From Skeletonema tropicum (taxonomy: Eukaryota; Bacillariophyta; Thalassiosirophyceae; Thalassiosirales; Thalassiosiraceae): 64,000 nt of DNA. Position numbers and translations under genes: made by a program. Within the stretch, counting starts at the first letter, position 1; every line of letters begins with the position of its first letter. The notes under the pieces are model-generated. The model was not told where the DNA came from, made no database searches, and saw only the letters and a list, made by a program, of their open reading frames with translations. Where the stretch lies: positions 4,649,963 to 4,713,962 of the forward strand of contig CM074129.1 in assembly GCA_037178625.1 (NCBI GenBank). The letters run 5' to 3'. Below, in pieces: positions 53,650-64,000 of the stretch.

Positions 53650-54614
53650 GCACCTCGCAACCAGCATAGATTGGCTTGGTATGGGCGTTTCCGATCGTCC
53701 GCCCTGCTGGGAGAGTCCCGTACGATCTCTATTTCAATCGTCTTCATCGTCAACCGACAATACGGGATTTTCGTTCTGTAATTCACGATTTACTCCGTCT
53801 CGTGCAGTGGACTTTTTCCTGGATCCAATGGAAGAATTATTACAATACAGCAACAACAGCAATAATCATGGGCAGGGATTCTACTTTCATCCAAATGAAA
53901 AGATATGTTTGGTAGGCCACTCGCTTGGTGGATATCTCGCTGCAAGATTTGCCATGCGTCACAACAATAACAATATGATGCCGTCCATATATCGAAACTC
54001 ATCCTAGCAAGTCCTGTAGGCTTTCAACACCCATCCACCTCCACCAGGACAACGTCTCCCCTTCTCAAATCTACCACCGGCCATGCGACTATTAGATGCT
54101 CTATATGGAGTGCCAATTTCACACACCTCAGCAAATAATTCGACTTGTGGGTGAGAAACGTGGTAGAGACGGATGGTGGAACGTGTGCCTTATACGTGGG
54201 CGGATATCGCACCTCTATATCGCCTACCGATGTAGATCTGTTGGCTGAGTACTATTATCATATTACAGTTGCACCGCCAAGCGGAGAGTATGCAATGAAT
54301 TCATTTTATTGGAACCAGCTGTGGCGAGTGAAGGGGGAGTAATAGCGGGAGTGTATGCAAGAGAATCATTGGGCGATGGAGTAATGACGAACGAGATGCT
54401 GTTGTCGCAGGAGAAAGAGTCCAAGATTGAATCTGTAAAGGTATTATTTGGAGATAGGGACTGGATGTCGTTTAATCAGTCGGCTGCAGTGAAGGAGATG
54501 AAGGAGATGCAACGTAAAATGGGTATTGATGCAAATGTTCATGTGTTGATGGGGGCGGGGCATCATTTATATTTAGATAATGCCGATGAATTTTTGCGGC
54601 ACGTTCTGGATTAA
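53650..54614 (+). pseudogene. ABHD4/5-like alpha/beta hydrolase, multiply frameshifted
   Basis: Pieces in the expected order but in different frames: oxyanion-side segment DWLGMGVSDRP (about 53670), nucleophile elbow GHSLGGY (about 53921, Ser of G-x-S-x-G), LILASPVGFQHP (about 54000, other frame), DVDLLAEYYYHITVAPPSGEYAMNS (about 54220, third frame), and VKVLFGDRDWMSFN...VLMGAGHHLYLDNADEF with the catalytic His (about 54440-54610). ABHD4/5 enzymes act on N-acyl phospholipids or as lysophosphatidate acyltransferase/lipase co-activators. The 5' part including the first Gly-rich loop is missing or unrecognised. At least three frame changes; introns do not explain them. Confidence 0.65.
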
Positions 54615-55368
54615 TGATTGTGAGCTCGACGACATCTGAGGCTGAGGAGCATCTGAGGTTGGTCCCATGTTACCTCCGGGAGGTCGACGTATAAGGCAGG
54701 AGCAAAGAGAGAACTGACATACCAACTTGATGAACGGTTGGAGCGTGGCTTCGCCAAGAGCGGCCGCATGACAATGTAACAACGTTCCATGTCATCGATC
54801 TCTTTCTCTTCAGCGGAGTAAAAATGGCGACACAGCTCGGAAAACATGCACGCTCTCCACACTGCTGTCATACAAATGCAGAATATTATTAGATTATTGG
54901 TCGCCTGTAAAGTACAAATTTTGGACAGCTGAATTCTGATAACTTGCTGCTATCGGAGTTTGGGTGCAACATTTCGAAAATCCAGATAGGATGGAGCAAA
55001 CTGATTCATCGTACTCCCTACCACTACCAATCACACCCGATTCCTATGTTTCATCTACATAGATCGAGCTTCATCACGAGTTATTATGGATTATGTCTGC
55101 TCTCTATTCTCAGGGTAGATAACATTAACAGGCAGTTTAGATTTTACACGAAGAACCCACTGCTTATATGACCTTGCAGCACCAAAACTTTCTTTTAGCA
55201 TAAAAATATATCCAGAGCCATATAAATTTGATCTTTACAAGTTACATTACATCTTTACAACCAACTCAATGGTAAGTATACTTCATAAATACTTCACAAC
55301 CAACTTTCGATCTTTGCAATTACTTATCCCCCTAAAGATATGAATCAGTTCACTTCACTTCTACTTAT
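54615..55368. other. Intergenic between convergent ends
   Basis: Separates the hydrolase pseudogene from the 3' end of the M11 peptidase gene. Short ORFs only (54611-54871 minus has no domain). Confidence 0.5.
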
Positions 55369-58300
55369 TCACTGCCAAAGGCCAACTCGACTTTCATCGC
55401 CGGATCCATTGCCTTTTCCTTTCTTCTCTCCGTCCTTCCCTTTTGCCTTTCCTTTCCCTCCTCCCTTTCCCTTCTCTTTTCCTTTCAATTTCGGTTTCTC
55501 AATACTCGCATTCATCTCATTGAGTTCCTTCTTCATCTCATCAGCTTCAGTGTCTTTCCAAGCTTCGATAATTTTACCTTGCTCATCATCGTGCCTGCCA
55601 TGGAAAGCTGCTTCGCTGCCACCTTGCATTGCGGGATTTGGTTTGACAGAAATGACCAAGTCATCTGTGTCATCGTAGCTACCAGACGTACAGCTATTCA
55701 AGCCGGGACTAACAGAACCATACATCATGTTCGCACGCACAGCTTGAAGCGATCCTTGGGGCAACGTAAACGATGCCGTCACTGTTTGAGCCCCACCATC
55801 TGGGCACGGTTGACGCTCTCCAATCTGAATCCAGACAGGATTGGTAGCATCACTTGCATAGTAAAAGTCTATGTAGTCGCTGGTTCCAGTATCCCAGCAC
55901 CATACATTAGCACTAAGTGTCACTTCGTCGCCCTCAGTCAAGTCAACCGCACCGCCAGATGCCCTAGTAACAACAATCCTGTCAATAGATTCATCAGAAT
56001 GATAGGACCCACTGTCACCGTCGGTACAAGTGTCCAAGGTGTTGGGCGCATGGAGTTCATTCCCATTTGCGATACTTCCTCTACCGTTGAGCAGAGCAGC
56101 TCCTGAGTCGCACGACAAACCATAAGAGCATTTGGGAGCTCCAAGATCTGCGTCGTAAGAGGCAGTCTGAGGTCCACTTGGAACATCATTAGTAGGCATT
56201 GGAGTGGGAGGTAGAGTTGGTACTGGGGTTGGAGGAGGAGCTGCATTGGGGTCTGCCTTCACAGCAAAGATTAAATCATCGTGGTCATCGTAGCTTCCAT
56301 TAGAGCAAGTGCTTGGAGAACCATTGTAACGCAAGTTGACACGAATGGACTGGTTGGCGCCTGACGGAACGTTAAATGCGTGCGTGATTGTTTGTGCCCC
56401 ACCACCAGGGCAAGTGATTGAAGCCAAGGGTTGCCAGTCAGGACTAGAGGCGTCACTTGTGATGTAGATATCTGCAGTATCGGATGAGCCTGTGTGCCAG
56501 CACCAAAGATTCACCGTCACAAACGCACGACCGCCTTCAACAATGAAGTCGCCAGAAGGAACTAGAGTTCCAGAAATAATATCACCAGCTGTGACGGTAA
56601 TCTGCTCGATCGATTCGTCAGACTGATAAGTTCCTGAATTACCATCATTGCAAACTGCTCCATTCTTGTTGGTATTCGAATGGTTGGGTTCATTGCCATT
56701 CCAAATTGTTCCTCTACCATTGAGAAGAGCTAGCGAGTCGCACGAGGAACCCACATTGGCACACCTAGGAGCACCATACCCCGAATCAAAGACGGCTTCC
56801 TGTAGTGGGGCAGGTTGATTTGGTTTGACTGTGATTACCAAGTCGTCTACGTCGTCGTAGCCACCAACACCAGTAGACGTGCAGCTAGCTGCACTCGCAG
56901 TGCTAGAACCATACATCAAATTAGCACGGACAGCTTGCAATGACCCCTGGGGCAACGTATACGAAGCTGTAATGATTTGCACTCCTGGACCTGGACACTG
57001 TTGACGATCACCAATCTGATTCCAGACAGGATCTGAAGCGTCATTTGCATAATAAAAGTCGATATAGTCGCTAGATCCATCTTCCCAACACCACACAGTC
57101 GCTGAGATGGTAACATCATCACCCTCAGTGAAGTCATTGCCACTGCCAGAGGTCTGTGCCACAACAATCCTGTCGATAGATTCATCAATGTGGTAATTTC
57201 CATTATTTCCGTCGATACAAGAGTTCAAAGAGTTGGGTTGATTAGGTTCATTACCGCCGCTGTTCATATTTCCTCGGCCATTTAGGAGATCTCCTGAGTC
57301 ACATGACGAACCAAAAGAGCATTTGGGAGCACCAAGGCCTGAGTCGTACGAAGCTGATTGGGGTCCACTTTGACCAACGTTGATCGGCATTGGAGTGGGC
57401 GGGTTAGTTGGAGTTGGAGCTGGAGTGGGTGGTGTCGTTGGAGGATTGGAAGGATTGGGCGTTGGAGGGTTCGAAGGTTGGGGTGTGGGATTTGCAGTCG
57501 GAGGAGCTGTCGGAGGATTTGTAGGAACAAGGGTTGGCAGTGGAGTTGGAGCCTTTATCGGTAAAGCCGTGGTTGGAGGATTTGAGGGCTGTGATGTAGG
57601 CGGCGAAGTAGGAATGGGCGTTGGCTTTGGAGTTGGAGGATTGGAAGGAGCGGGCGTTGGAGGGTTCGAAGGTTGGGGTGTGGGATTTGCAGTCGGAGGA
57701 GCTGTCGGAGGATTTGTAGGAACAAGGGTTGGCAGTGGAGTTGGAGCCTTTGTCGGTAGAGCCGTGGTTGGAGGATTTGAGGGCTGTGATGTAGGCGGCG
57801 AAGTAGGAATGGGCGTTGGCTTTGGAGTTGGAGGATTGGAAGAAGGAGCGGGCATTGGAGGGTTCGAAGGTTGGGGTGTGGGATTTGGAGTTGGATTTGC
57901 AGTCGGAGGAGCTGTCGGAACGGAGGTTGGCAGTGGAGTTGGAGCCTTTGTCGGTGGAGCCGTGGTTGGAGAATTTGAGGGCTGGGGCGTAGGCGGCGAA
58001 GTAGGAATGAGCGTTGGCTGTGTGGTTGGAGGATTGGAATGAGCGGGCGTTGGTAGATTCGAAGGTTGGGGTGTGGGATCTGCAGTCGGAGGAGCTGTCG
58101 GAGGATTTGTTGGTGGGGCAGGTTGATTTGGTTTGACTGTGATTACCAAGTCGTCTACGTCGTCATAGTCACCAGACGTGCAGCTAGCTGCACTCGCAGT
58201 GCTAGAACCATACATCAAATTAGCACGGACAGCTTGCAATGACCCCTGGGGCAACGTATATGAAGCTGTAATGATTTGCACTCCTGGACCTGGACACTGT

Positions 58301-60672
58301 TGACGATCACCAATCTGATTCCAGACAGGATCTGAAGCGTCACTTGCATAATAAAAGTCGATATAGTCGACAGATCCATATATCCAACACCACACAGTCG
58401 CTGAGATGGTAACATCATCACCCTCAGTGAAGTCATTGCCACTGCCAGAGGTCTGTGCCACAACAATCCTGTCGATATGTTCATCTCTGCAGTAAATTCC
58501 ATCACTTCCGTCGATACAAGAGTTCAAGGTGTTGGGTTGGTTGGGTTCATTACCGCCGCTGTTCATATTACCTCGGCCACCCAGGAGATCTCCTGAGTCA
58601 CATGACGAACCAAAAGAGCATTTGGGAGCACCAAGGCCTGAGTCGTACGAAGCAAATTGGGGTCCACTTTGACCAGGCATTAGAGTGGGAGTGGGAGTGG
58701 GTGGGTTAGTGCAGCCGCTGCCGAAATAGATCTTGACGTCAGCAGAATCACTGCCGGAAATACTGACAACTTCAACTGTCAGGGATTCGCCGCCAAAGTC
58801 TGAGTTTGTATAACTAGCCCCAGAACTTAATTGGCCAAGTAATTTTGCATCGGAGTAGAGTAGACCACCACCACCGGCTACTTTTACGACAGTAACTAGA
58901 TTTCCAGCCTCTTTGGTTTCCCTATTGATACCTTTCTGCGCGTTAAATGCAACGAAGATATCGGATCCAGTGATATCGGGATTTACGACCTTGACGAGCA
59001 CCTTGTTTGAAGTGGTGTTATAATCAGCTATTCCAGAAAGAGTTTTGACGAGGCAACCGTCTCCTAAGCTATACTCCAACGTCTTATCTCCATGCGCCCC
59101 TTCTGGTCCGTACCAACCAGATTGCCAGCTCTTGGCCGCATTAAAACACTAGAAGCAACGATGACGATGTGAACAAAGCAGAGTTGCAGATGAGAAATAC
59201 GAAGAAAATAAGAATAAGTTATGAGATAATGACGTCTTTTCTCACCATAACTGGTCCTTCATCCTCGCGGCCGTAGCTATAGCCCATCATGCCAGATTTA
59301 TCACCATATGTTGCATCTAAACCTACATCACCCTCTCCTGAGTGACCAAAGTTGAGATTACTGGAACGAAGAGTAACGTGAGTATTGATATTGAGCGAAG
59401 TGAAAAACACATAAAACGAGAGCAAAGCAATATGACTTACTGCCCAAGCTCATGCATTTGAGCAGAGGGGGAGTTACACCAATGGTCTCTGTAGACAGAC
59501 CTGTAAGAATTGATGTCAGCGTAAGCAGACCATTTTTCACCGTCACAGTAGAATGGAGGTAAGCAGTCTGAAAAGTATACAAGAGGAGGAGGAGGAGAGG
59601 AGGAGGAGAGAAGGAGGGAGTTAGAATGAACTTTGAGCTGCAAAAAAGAGTTCAACAAGGATGGATTAGGGCACACTCACACATCCAGTAGTCAGCAAGA
59701 TCCTGCATTTTGTCGATGCCAAAGGCTGCCTTGATTTTGGTAGTCACATCGTTAGCGATGACTTCCCTGAGAGAACAGCTATTGTTTCCTCCTACTGAAA
59801 CATCGACTGAAATCGTGACAACTCCATTTTCAATGGAAACTCCTCCTGAACCAGACTGACTGGTCAAGGGACTGAAAGTGAGTTGTCCGAATGAACACTG
59901 ATCATAACCGACTGCGAGGTTGAATTGATCACCTCCCTCCCCGATGCCAAAGACCTTGCTGCGCAAAAAAGCTTCAGAATTTGAGTACACAGCATCGGTA
60001 GTTTGTACCCTCACAACAACAACGCTCTTGTTACCTATAGCAGGAGAATACATCAATTGGCTGCAGTACTGAAAAAGATTGTACTGCTGCTCATCGGTCG
60101 TTCCCTCGAGGTTTCCATCAAAGAGATTTGTCGTCTTCTTCTTGCTCTTTTTGCCTTCTTTTGAGGGCTTAATCTTCGCTCCATTCATCTTAGCCTTGGC
60201 AGTCTTTGTCCCAAGCGTAACTCCTTTAGGAATATTGACCAATTGGCCAGACTCGAGACTCTTCAATTCTTTAACATCAACATCATCTATCTCGTAGATT
60301 AAGTCGTCGACCATGATGTTGAATGTTTCGTCGTGGCTGAAATCTTCATAGTCAATCAAGGTCTGTAATAATGAAGAAAGATGATGATGATGATTAGAGG
60401 ACGAGTAAATAATAAGTAAAGGAGACTACGGCCGGCGTCCGGCGTGGGAGACGATAAATAATGGCAGACGACTGCGAATAATGAACTGTATCAGTATCAC
60501 TTTCACTTTCACTTACACGCACGAATGTTCCTGGCCTGTCTTCAGTGATTTCGAGGGTGTCTCCGATTTCAAATTCACCATCAACCCCGCGGAGTAATGA
60601 CGCTTTGACATTGGCGGGGAAGAAGAAGAACGCTGTGGAAGCGGTGAGCGCAGCTACTTGGCGGAGCTGCAT
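55369..60672 (-). CDS. Secreted gametolysin-like (M11) metallopeptidase with four C-terminal modules, five exons
   Basis: Exons 60672-60517, 60362-59681, 59567-59441, 59360-59246 and 59148-55369, all with GT-AG introns and consistent phase; 1619 aa. The signal peptide is MQLRQVAALTASTAFFFFPA. The zinc site is HELGH at 318-322 with third His at 328 (HELGHNLNFGH); its last His codon is split by intron 3. A Met turn follows in YGDKSGMMGYSY, then CFNAAKSWQSGWY, all typical of M11 peptidases of algae. The C-terminus has Pro/Thr linkers (PTPQPSNPPTPAP) and four modules of about 140 residues with GAPKCSFGSSCDSG...DES(I/D)...VWCW...YDD.DDLV.(T/A)V, likely surface- or glycan-binding. It ends in a Lys/Gly-rich tail. 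Gametolysin relatives cleave extracellular-matrix proteins; a wall-modifying role is inferred. Confidence 0.88.
57390..58110 (-). repeat. Pro/Thr linker tandem repeats in the M11 gene
   Basis: Three related units of about 190-210 bp encode P-T-P-Q-P-S-N-P-P-T-x-A-P blocks. Neighbouring units at 57480-57650 and 57670-57840 are nearly identical, indicating recent expansion. Confidence 0.8.
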
Positions 60673-61673
60673 ACTGATGACAAGAATATGATGGTGATGG
60701 ATTATTGATTTGATTATTGGCACAGTCCAAGAGTGTAAAGGTCGCGGAAGGTCGGCTACAGCTACAGCTACACCTCCATCTCCATGCTAGCCCAAGCCAA
60801 GGTGAGCGTTCCGTGAATAAACGCTTCCGTCAAAGTACCTCGAATTTGTTCACTTACATTTTGTATTAATTCCGCACGTAGAGGGTCTAATTTCGTGACC
60901 CATCATTTGTCTTCGTGATTAATTCATGACGTTGACGCTTTTGGTACTTACTCTATTGGTGGTGGCGTCGCCCGCGCGCGGAGCCCCAAAACTCTGGACA
61001 ATTGGGTATAAATCAGCTCATACTACCCGTAAAATGACAAATATACCCTCAAAATGACCCAAAATTTCCTGTGAAACCTCTCCCCAAATCGATTCTGTTG
61101 TGGGCGGGCACGCCCCAATCCCCGAATCTGGTGGCGGGCCTGACCACCTGTAGGACCTGTCACGTTACTTCTATTTTAGAGTAGCCACAGCGGAGTATGG
61201 TCACTTTGTTCAGACGGTTACATACAATTACAATACCGCCTCAGCAGAAGATTGGCGTTGGCACTTTTCGGTACTCTCTTGTTCTTGTGGGCGTCGCCCA
61301 GGCAATACAATATTTAGAGAGTAGCCACAGCGGAGTACTCTATCGACTCGGCCGGCAGAAGATCGGCATTTCTTCCATCCGAATCATGATTTGAACTTGA
61401 ACCTATCAGAATGTCCTTTTTTGCTTTTTGCTTTTGAGTTCTGCAGCTGTAGTTTCTCTAGGTATGTATCATAAGTATCACTTTGGGAAATTAGGTAAAT
61501 GTAAATGTTGCATTATCATTATCGCTACCTAGACATCATCGAACCAGCAATTGGAGTCTTCATACGCCGAGGGCAGAACCAAACAGAAACAGCGTCGCAG
61601 TCGGGACCACAGGAGAGGGTTGTCTCTCCTACCACAGCTCGTTATAGAGCCCGGGATATATTGACGTGAATGT
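60673..61673. other. Intergenic upstream of the M11 gene
   Basis: Holds the M11 promoter. Two copies of GAGTAGCCACAGCGGAGTA (about 61180 and 61320) and two of GGCAGAAGAT(T/C)GGC (near 61245 and 61354) mark a small local duplication. No gene supported. Confidence 0.45.
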
Positions 61674-63812
61674 CAATAACTCTTCGATTGGGTGCATGCA
61701 AAAAGGCGACGACATCTTTGGCAGCGAAAAAGGAAGAATCGGCAGCAGCCTTTCTATTGCAAAAGATGGTAAAAGTATAGCAATCGGAGGTGGTATTGAC
61801 AGTATCATCGAATCGGATTCTTTCGGTTCAGTGAAAGTAGTCAGATGGTCAATAGATAAGGAGAGTTGGGAGACAAGAGGAGAACTTTTTACAAGAAGAT
61901 TGGTGGAAACCGGGATCGAATTCCAATTCCAAGGAGATGCAGGCGAAGAAGTTGCACAGACTATTTTCGGAATATATTCTCCATGGCTTATTAATTTGTT
62001 CGGTATGTACATGCAACAAGGTCATTATGTTTCATTATCCGGTGATTACCTAGCTTTGGGTGCACTGGAACTGGATGGGGATAAAAGCGAAGCCTCGGGT
62101 ACGGTATCAAAGTCAAAGATGAATTTGATAACTCAAGTGTACAAGTGGGGTGAAAATGGATGGATGAAATTTGGCAATAGAATAGACAAGGAATTCTATT
62201 TTGACGAATCTCCGAGGGCTCAGTGGCCACTCAAATCTGTTGTGATAAAAGGGAGTATACTTGCAATCGGCTCCAAATCGTCTGTCGATGTCTACTCGTG
62301 GAATGAAGCATCATCTGGATGGATTCCGAGGGAGATAGAGATGAAGGACTCTAATAATGATGGGTTGGTAGGGTGAGTACTGAATGCATCTTTGCATGAT
62401 CTGGTGACCGTTCTCTAAGGCTTTCTCGCGTTCATTCACTGTGTAGGTGGTCAGTAGATCTGAGTGAAGATGGAAGTATTCTGGCAGTCGGAACAAGTGT
62501 CGAAAATCCGCAGCCAACTGATGAATCTGTCCGAATGTATAAATGGAATGGTACACACTACAAGGCGCTGTTTAAAGGAGTAGCAGCAGGCCCTGCAGCT
62601 TCTGTTTCTCTCTCTAGTGACGGAAAAGCTGTCGCAGTCGGATTACCATTCGATGCGTGGAAGGGTGGCTCGACAAGAGTGTATAGCTTTCGTCCCCCCT
62701 CTCCATGTGATGATCCTTCTGACCTTCTGAAGTGCCCCTGCACATCTCATTCACTACAGATGCCAGTCCTGAGGAGACGAGTTGGGAACTACAAGTTGAT
62801 TCACAAACCAGGTGGATAAGCGGCTCACTTTCAGGTCACGAATACACTACATTTGTTGAAGATATGTGTGTTCCAGCCACATCATGTGTGAAGTTCTTCG
62901 TTAACAGCTTTCCGGGTAAATGGTTTTTGGAGGGAACTAGAAGCCCATCAAAGCTCATTTTTGAGCTACCGAATGGAGATGATGCCGTAGGAGTTTGAAA
63001 ATGGCGCGACAGTGGAGAAGGTGGGCAAGATGCCCATCTGTGTCTTAGGTGGCAGGTACCAGTAGAAAAATGGATATTTCTCACGTAGGAATAGGTATGT
63101 ACCTGGATTTTTGCAAAAAAGTCGGACCACATTTTAGACGTCCTGCTCAGCTAGCGCAGCGGTAGGGCCCACATCAGCACTACCCAATGTAGATCATAGT
63201 AGAGGTATGTTAGTAGATAAAATTTATGAGCTTGATGAAGGCTGGTATACTAGTAAGCCTTCTGATAGGTTGGTCAAAGAAATCTGTGAATTTGGGCCGA
63301 TTTTGGTTTTGGAGGCTACTCGTCCCACACTGTGGTGCACATCTCATGTGTTCGAACAGGAGATATCTTGCAAAAGTTGGTCAGTAAGTTGAGTGGGCAC
63401 AGCCACCAACAATTGAGATGCCTGTCTCACTGATATGCCAATTTTATAGACCTTGAGAAGAGCTTTCAGAATCACCGCCCAAATCCGTCTGAAGTCGATA
63501 TCCCACGGAGATATGGGACTAGAACGGAGCCTATTGAGCAATTGTGCCCACATATGGGCACATACCCGGAAAGCTGTTAATGATACCCAAGAAGATGGAG
63601 TGAGTTCTCGTTTTGATGTTGTAAATCACTTGTCCTATCTACGTTTTCGTTCAGCTCGCTCAACTAACAACTTCTTCTTCACCTTCACGCAGTTGAGTCG
63701 TCCTGGTCCTGGTATCTTTGTGTTAATGCTCCATGGCACAGAAGTCACACGGGGTAGCGGGAACTATGGGAAACATATAACAAAGAGCATAGGCAATTGC
63801 ACTAATAGTTGA
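61674..63812 (+). pseudogene. 5'-truncated paralogue of the membrane/propeller gene, frameshifted and MITE-interrupted
   Basis: Aligns with exon 2 of the gene at 33838 from about 36345 (SSIGCMQKGDDIFG) onward; everything before, including the membrane segments and Notch-like motif, is absent. It keeps the exon 2/3 intron (62373-62446, donor GTGAGT) at the same place. In exon 3 an 8-bp tandem duplication (CCTTCTGA, about 62717-62732) breaks frame. A 672-bp TTAA-flanked element then splits the terminal Cys domain. The last exon and 3' flank are conserved to the window end. Not expected to make a full protein. Confidence 0.85.
62905..63576. mobile_element. 672-bp TTAA-flanked MITE
   Basis: Perfect 14-bp terminal inverted repeats CAGCTTTCCGGGTA. 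TTAA on both sides (62901-62904, 63577-63580), where the intact paralogue has TTAA once at 37524-37527, so the empty site is known. TTAA duplication is the signature of piggyBac-type transposition; a TA duplication with one more TIR base would also fit, pointing to Tc1/mariner. No transposase ORF inside. At 63152-63162 the sequence TAGCGCAGCGG matches a tRNA/pol III A-box. Confidence 0.75.
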
Positions 63813-64000
63813 GAAGGTCAAGTGCATTTCACTCTTTTGGCCTGGTTGCAGTAGACTGATGATAATATTGAAGACAAATTATATTGTAAAGTATGCCTAG
63901 CGATGTTACTATTATCTCCAGCCATTTGATCTGATGTCTCTCCACTCTGTACTGGTCAAAAGTAAGAGTAAGAGGCCTTTGGCTCAGGCCTGCCTATACT

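Noticed and set aside
57380..58042. Plus-strand Gly/Val-rich open frame
   Set aside because: Antisense shadow of the Pro/Thr linker repeats of the M11 gene; repeat coding keeps several frames open.
63140..63220. Possible tRNA gene in the MITE
   Set aside because: A-box-like TAGCGCAGCGG is present, but no B-box at the right distance and no closing acceptor stem.

Overview
The window looks like nuclear DNA of a diatom, probably a centric one. The evidence is the set of stramenopile/diatom protein types: Ser/Pro/Thr-rich secreted proteins with S-P-S, S-P-T or S-E-P-S repeats and paired-cysteine modules; a Lys/Ser (KSGK) repeat protein of silaffin-like composition; a nuclear-encoded plastid precursor with an ASA-FAP cleavage motif followed by a thylakoid-lumen signal; short GT-AG introns of about 75-185 bp; and a diatom-type Ty1/copia element. 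There is no operon structure, and no rRNA, credible tRNA or CRISPR array was seen.

Layout. 1-1778 (-): start-truncated, frame-broken secreted SPS/Cys protein. 3524-4220 (-): two-exon plastid lumen protein. 4731-24508: a direct segmental duplication. Block A (4731-10320) carries a frame-broken CAP/SCP-domain gene and only the last module of a second secreted-protein gene. Block B (17130-24508) carries the intact 602-aa CAP gene, a retrotransposon-type ORF present only here, and the fuller three-exon SEPS/CC-module gene. Between the blocks lie a small AT-hook ORF, the KSGK repeat gene interrupted by one in-frame TGA, a third collapsed CAP fragment and a fold-back repeat. 26973-30464 (+): intronless RAD54B-like SNF2 translocase. 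30674-31849 (-): medium-chain zinc dehydrogenase. 33838-37747 (+): four-exon multi-pass membrane protein with a Notch-repeat-like motif and a predicted propeller. About 38250-41330: large inverted repeat carrying the same 149-aa ORF on each arm, its right arm interrupted by a 363-bp palindromic MITE. 43171-52080 (-): complete, apparently young copia retrotransposon (two 402-bp LTRs that read identically, 5-bp target duplication, gag, pol). 52565-53179 (-): acidic-tailed nuclear-type protein. About 53650-54614 (+): ABHD4/5-like hydrolase pseudogene. 55369-60672 (-): five-exon secreted M11-type metallopeptidase with four extracellular modules. 61674-63812 (+): 5'-truncated paralogue of the membrane/propeller gene, broken by an 8-bp duplication and a 672-bp TTAA-flanked MITE.

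The unifying theme is a neighbourhood of secreted or cell-surface genes (SPS/Cys, CAP, KSGK, SEPS/CC, propeller, M11 peptidase) in which segmental duplication, microhomology deletion and mobile elements have left intact/decayed gene pairs side by side. Because many breaks are single-base indels or one substitution, some could be assembly errors. Three broken genes (CAP copy A, the CAP fragment and the propeller copy) have intact partners in the window that make the breaks testable. All family assignments come from reading motifs by eye; no database search was run.
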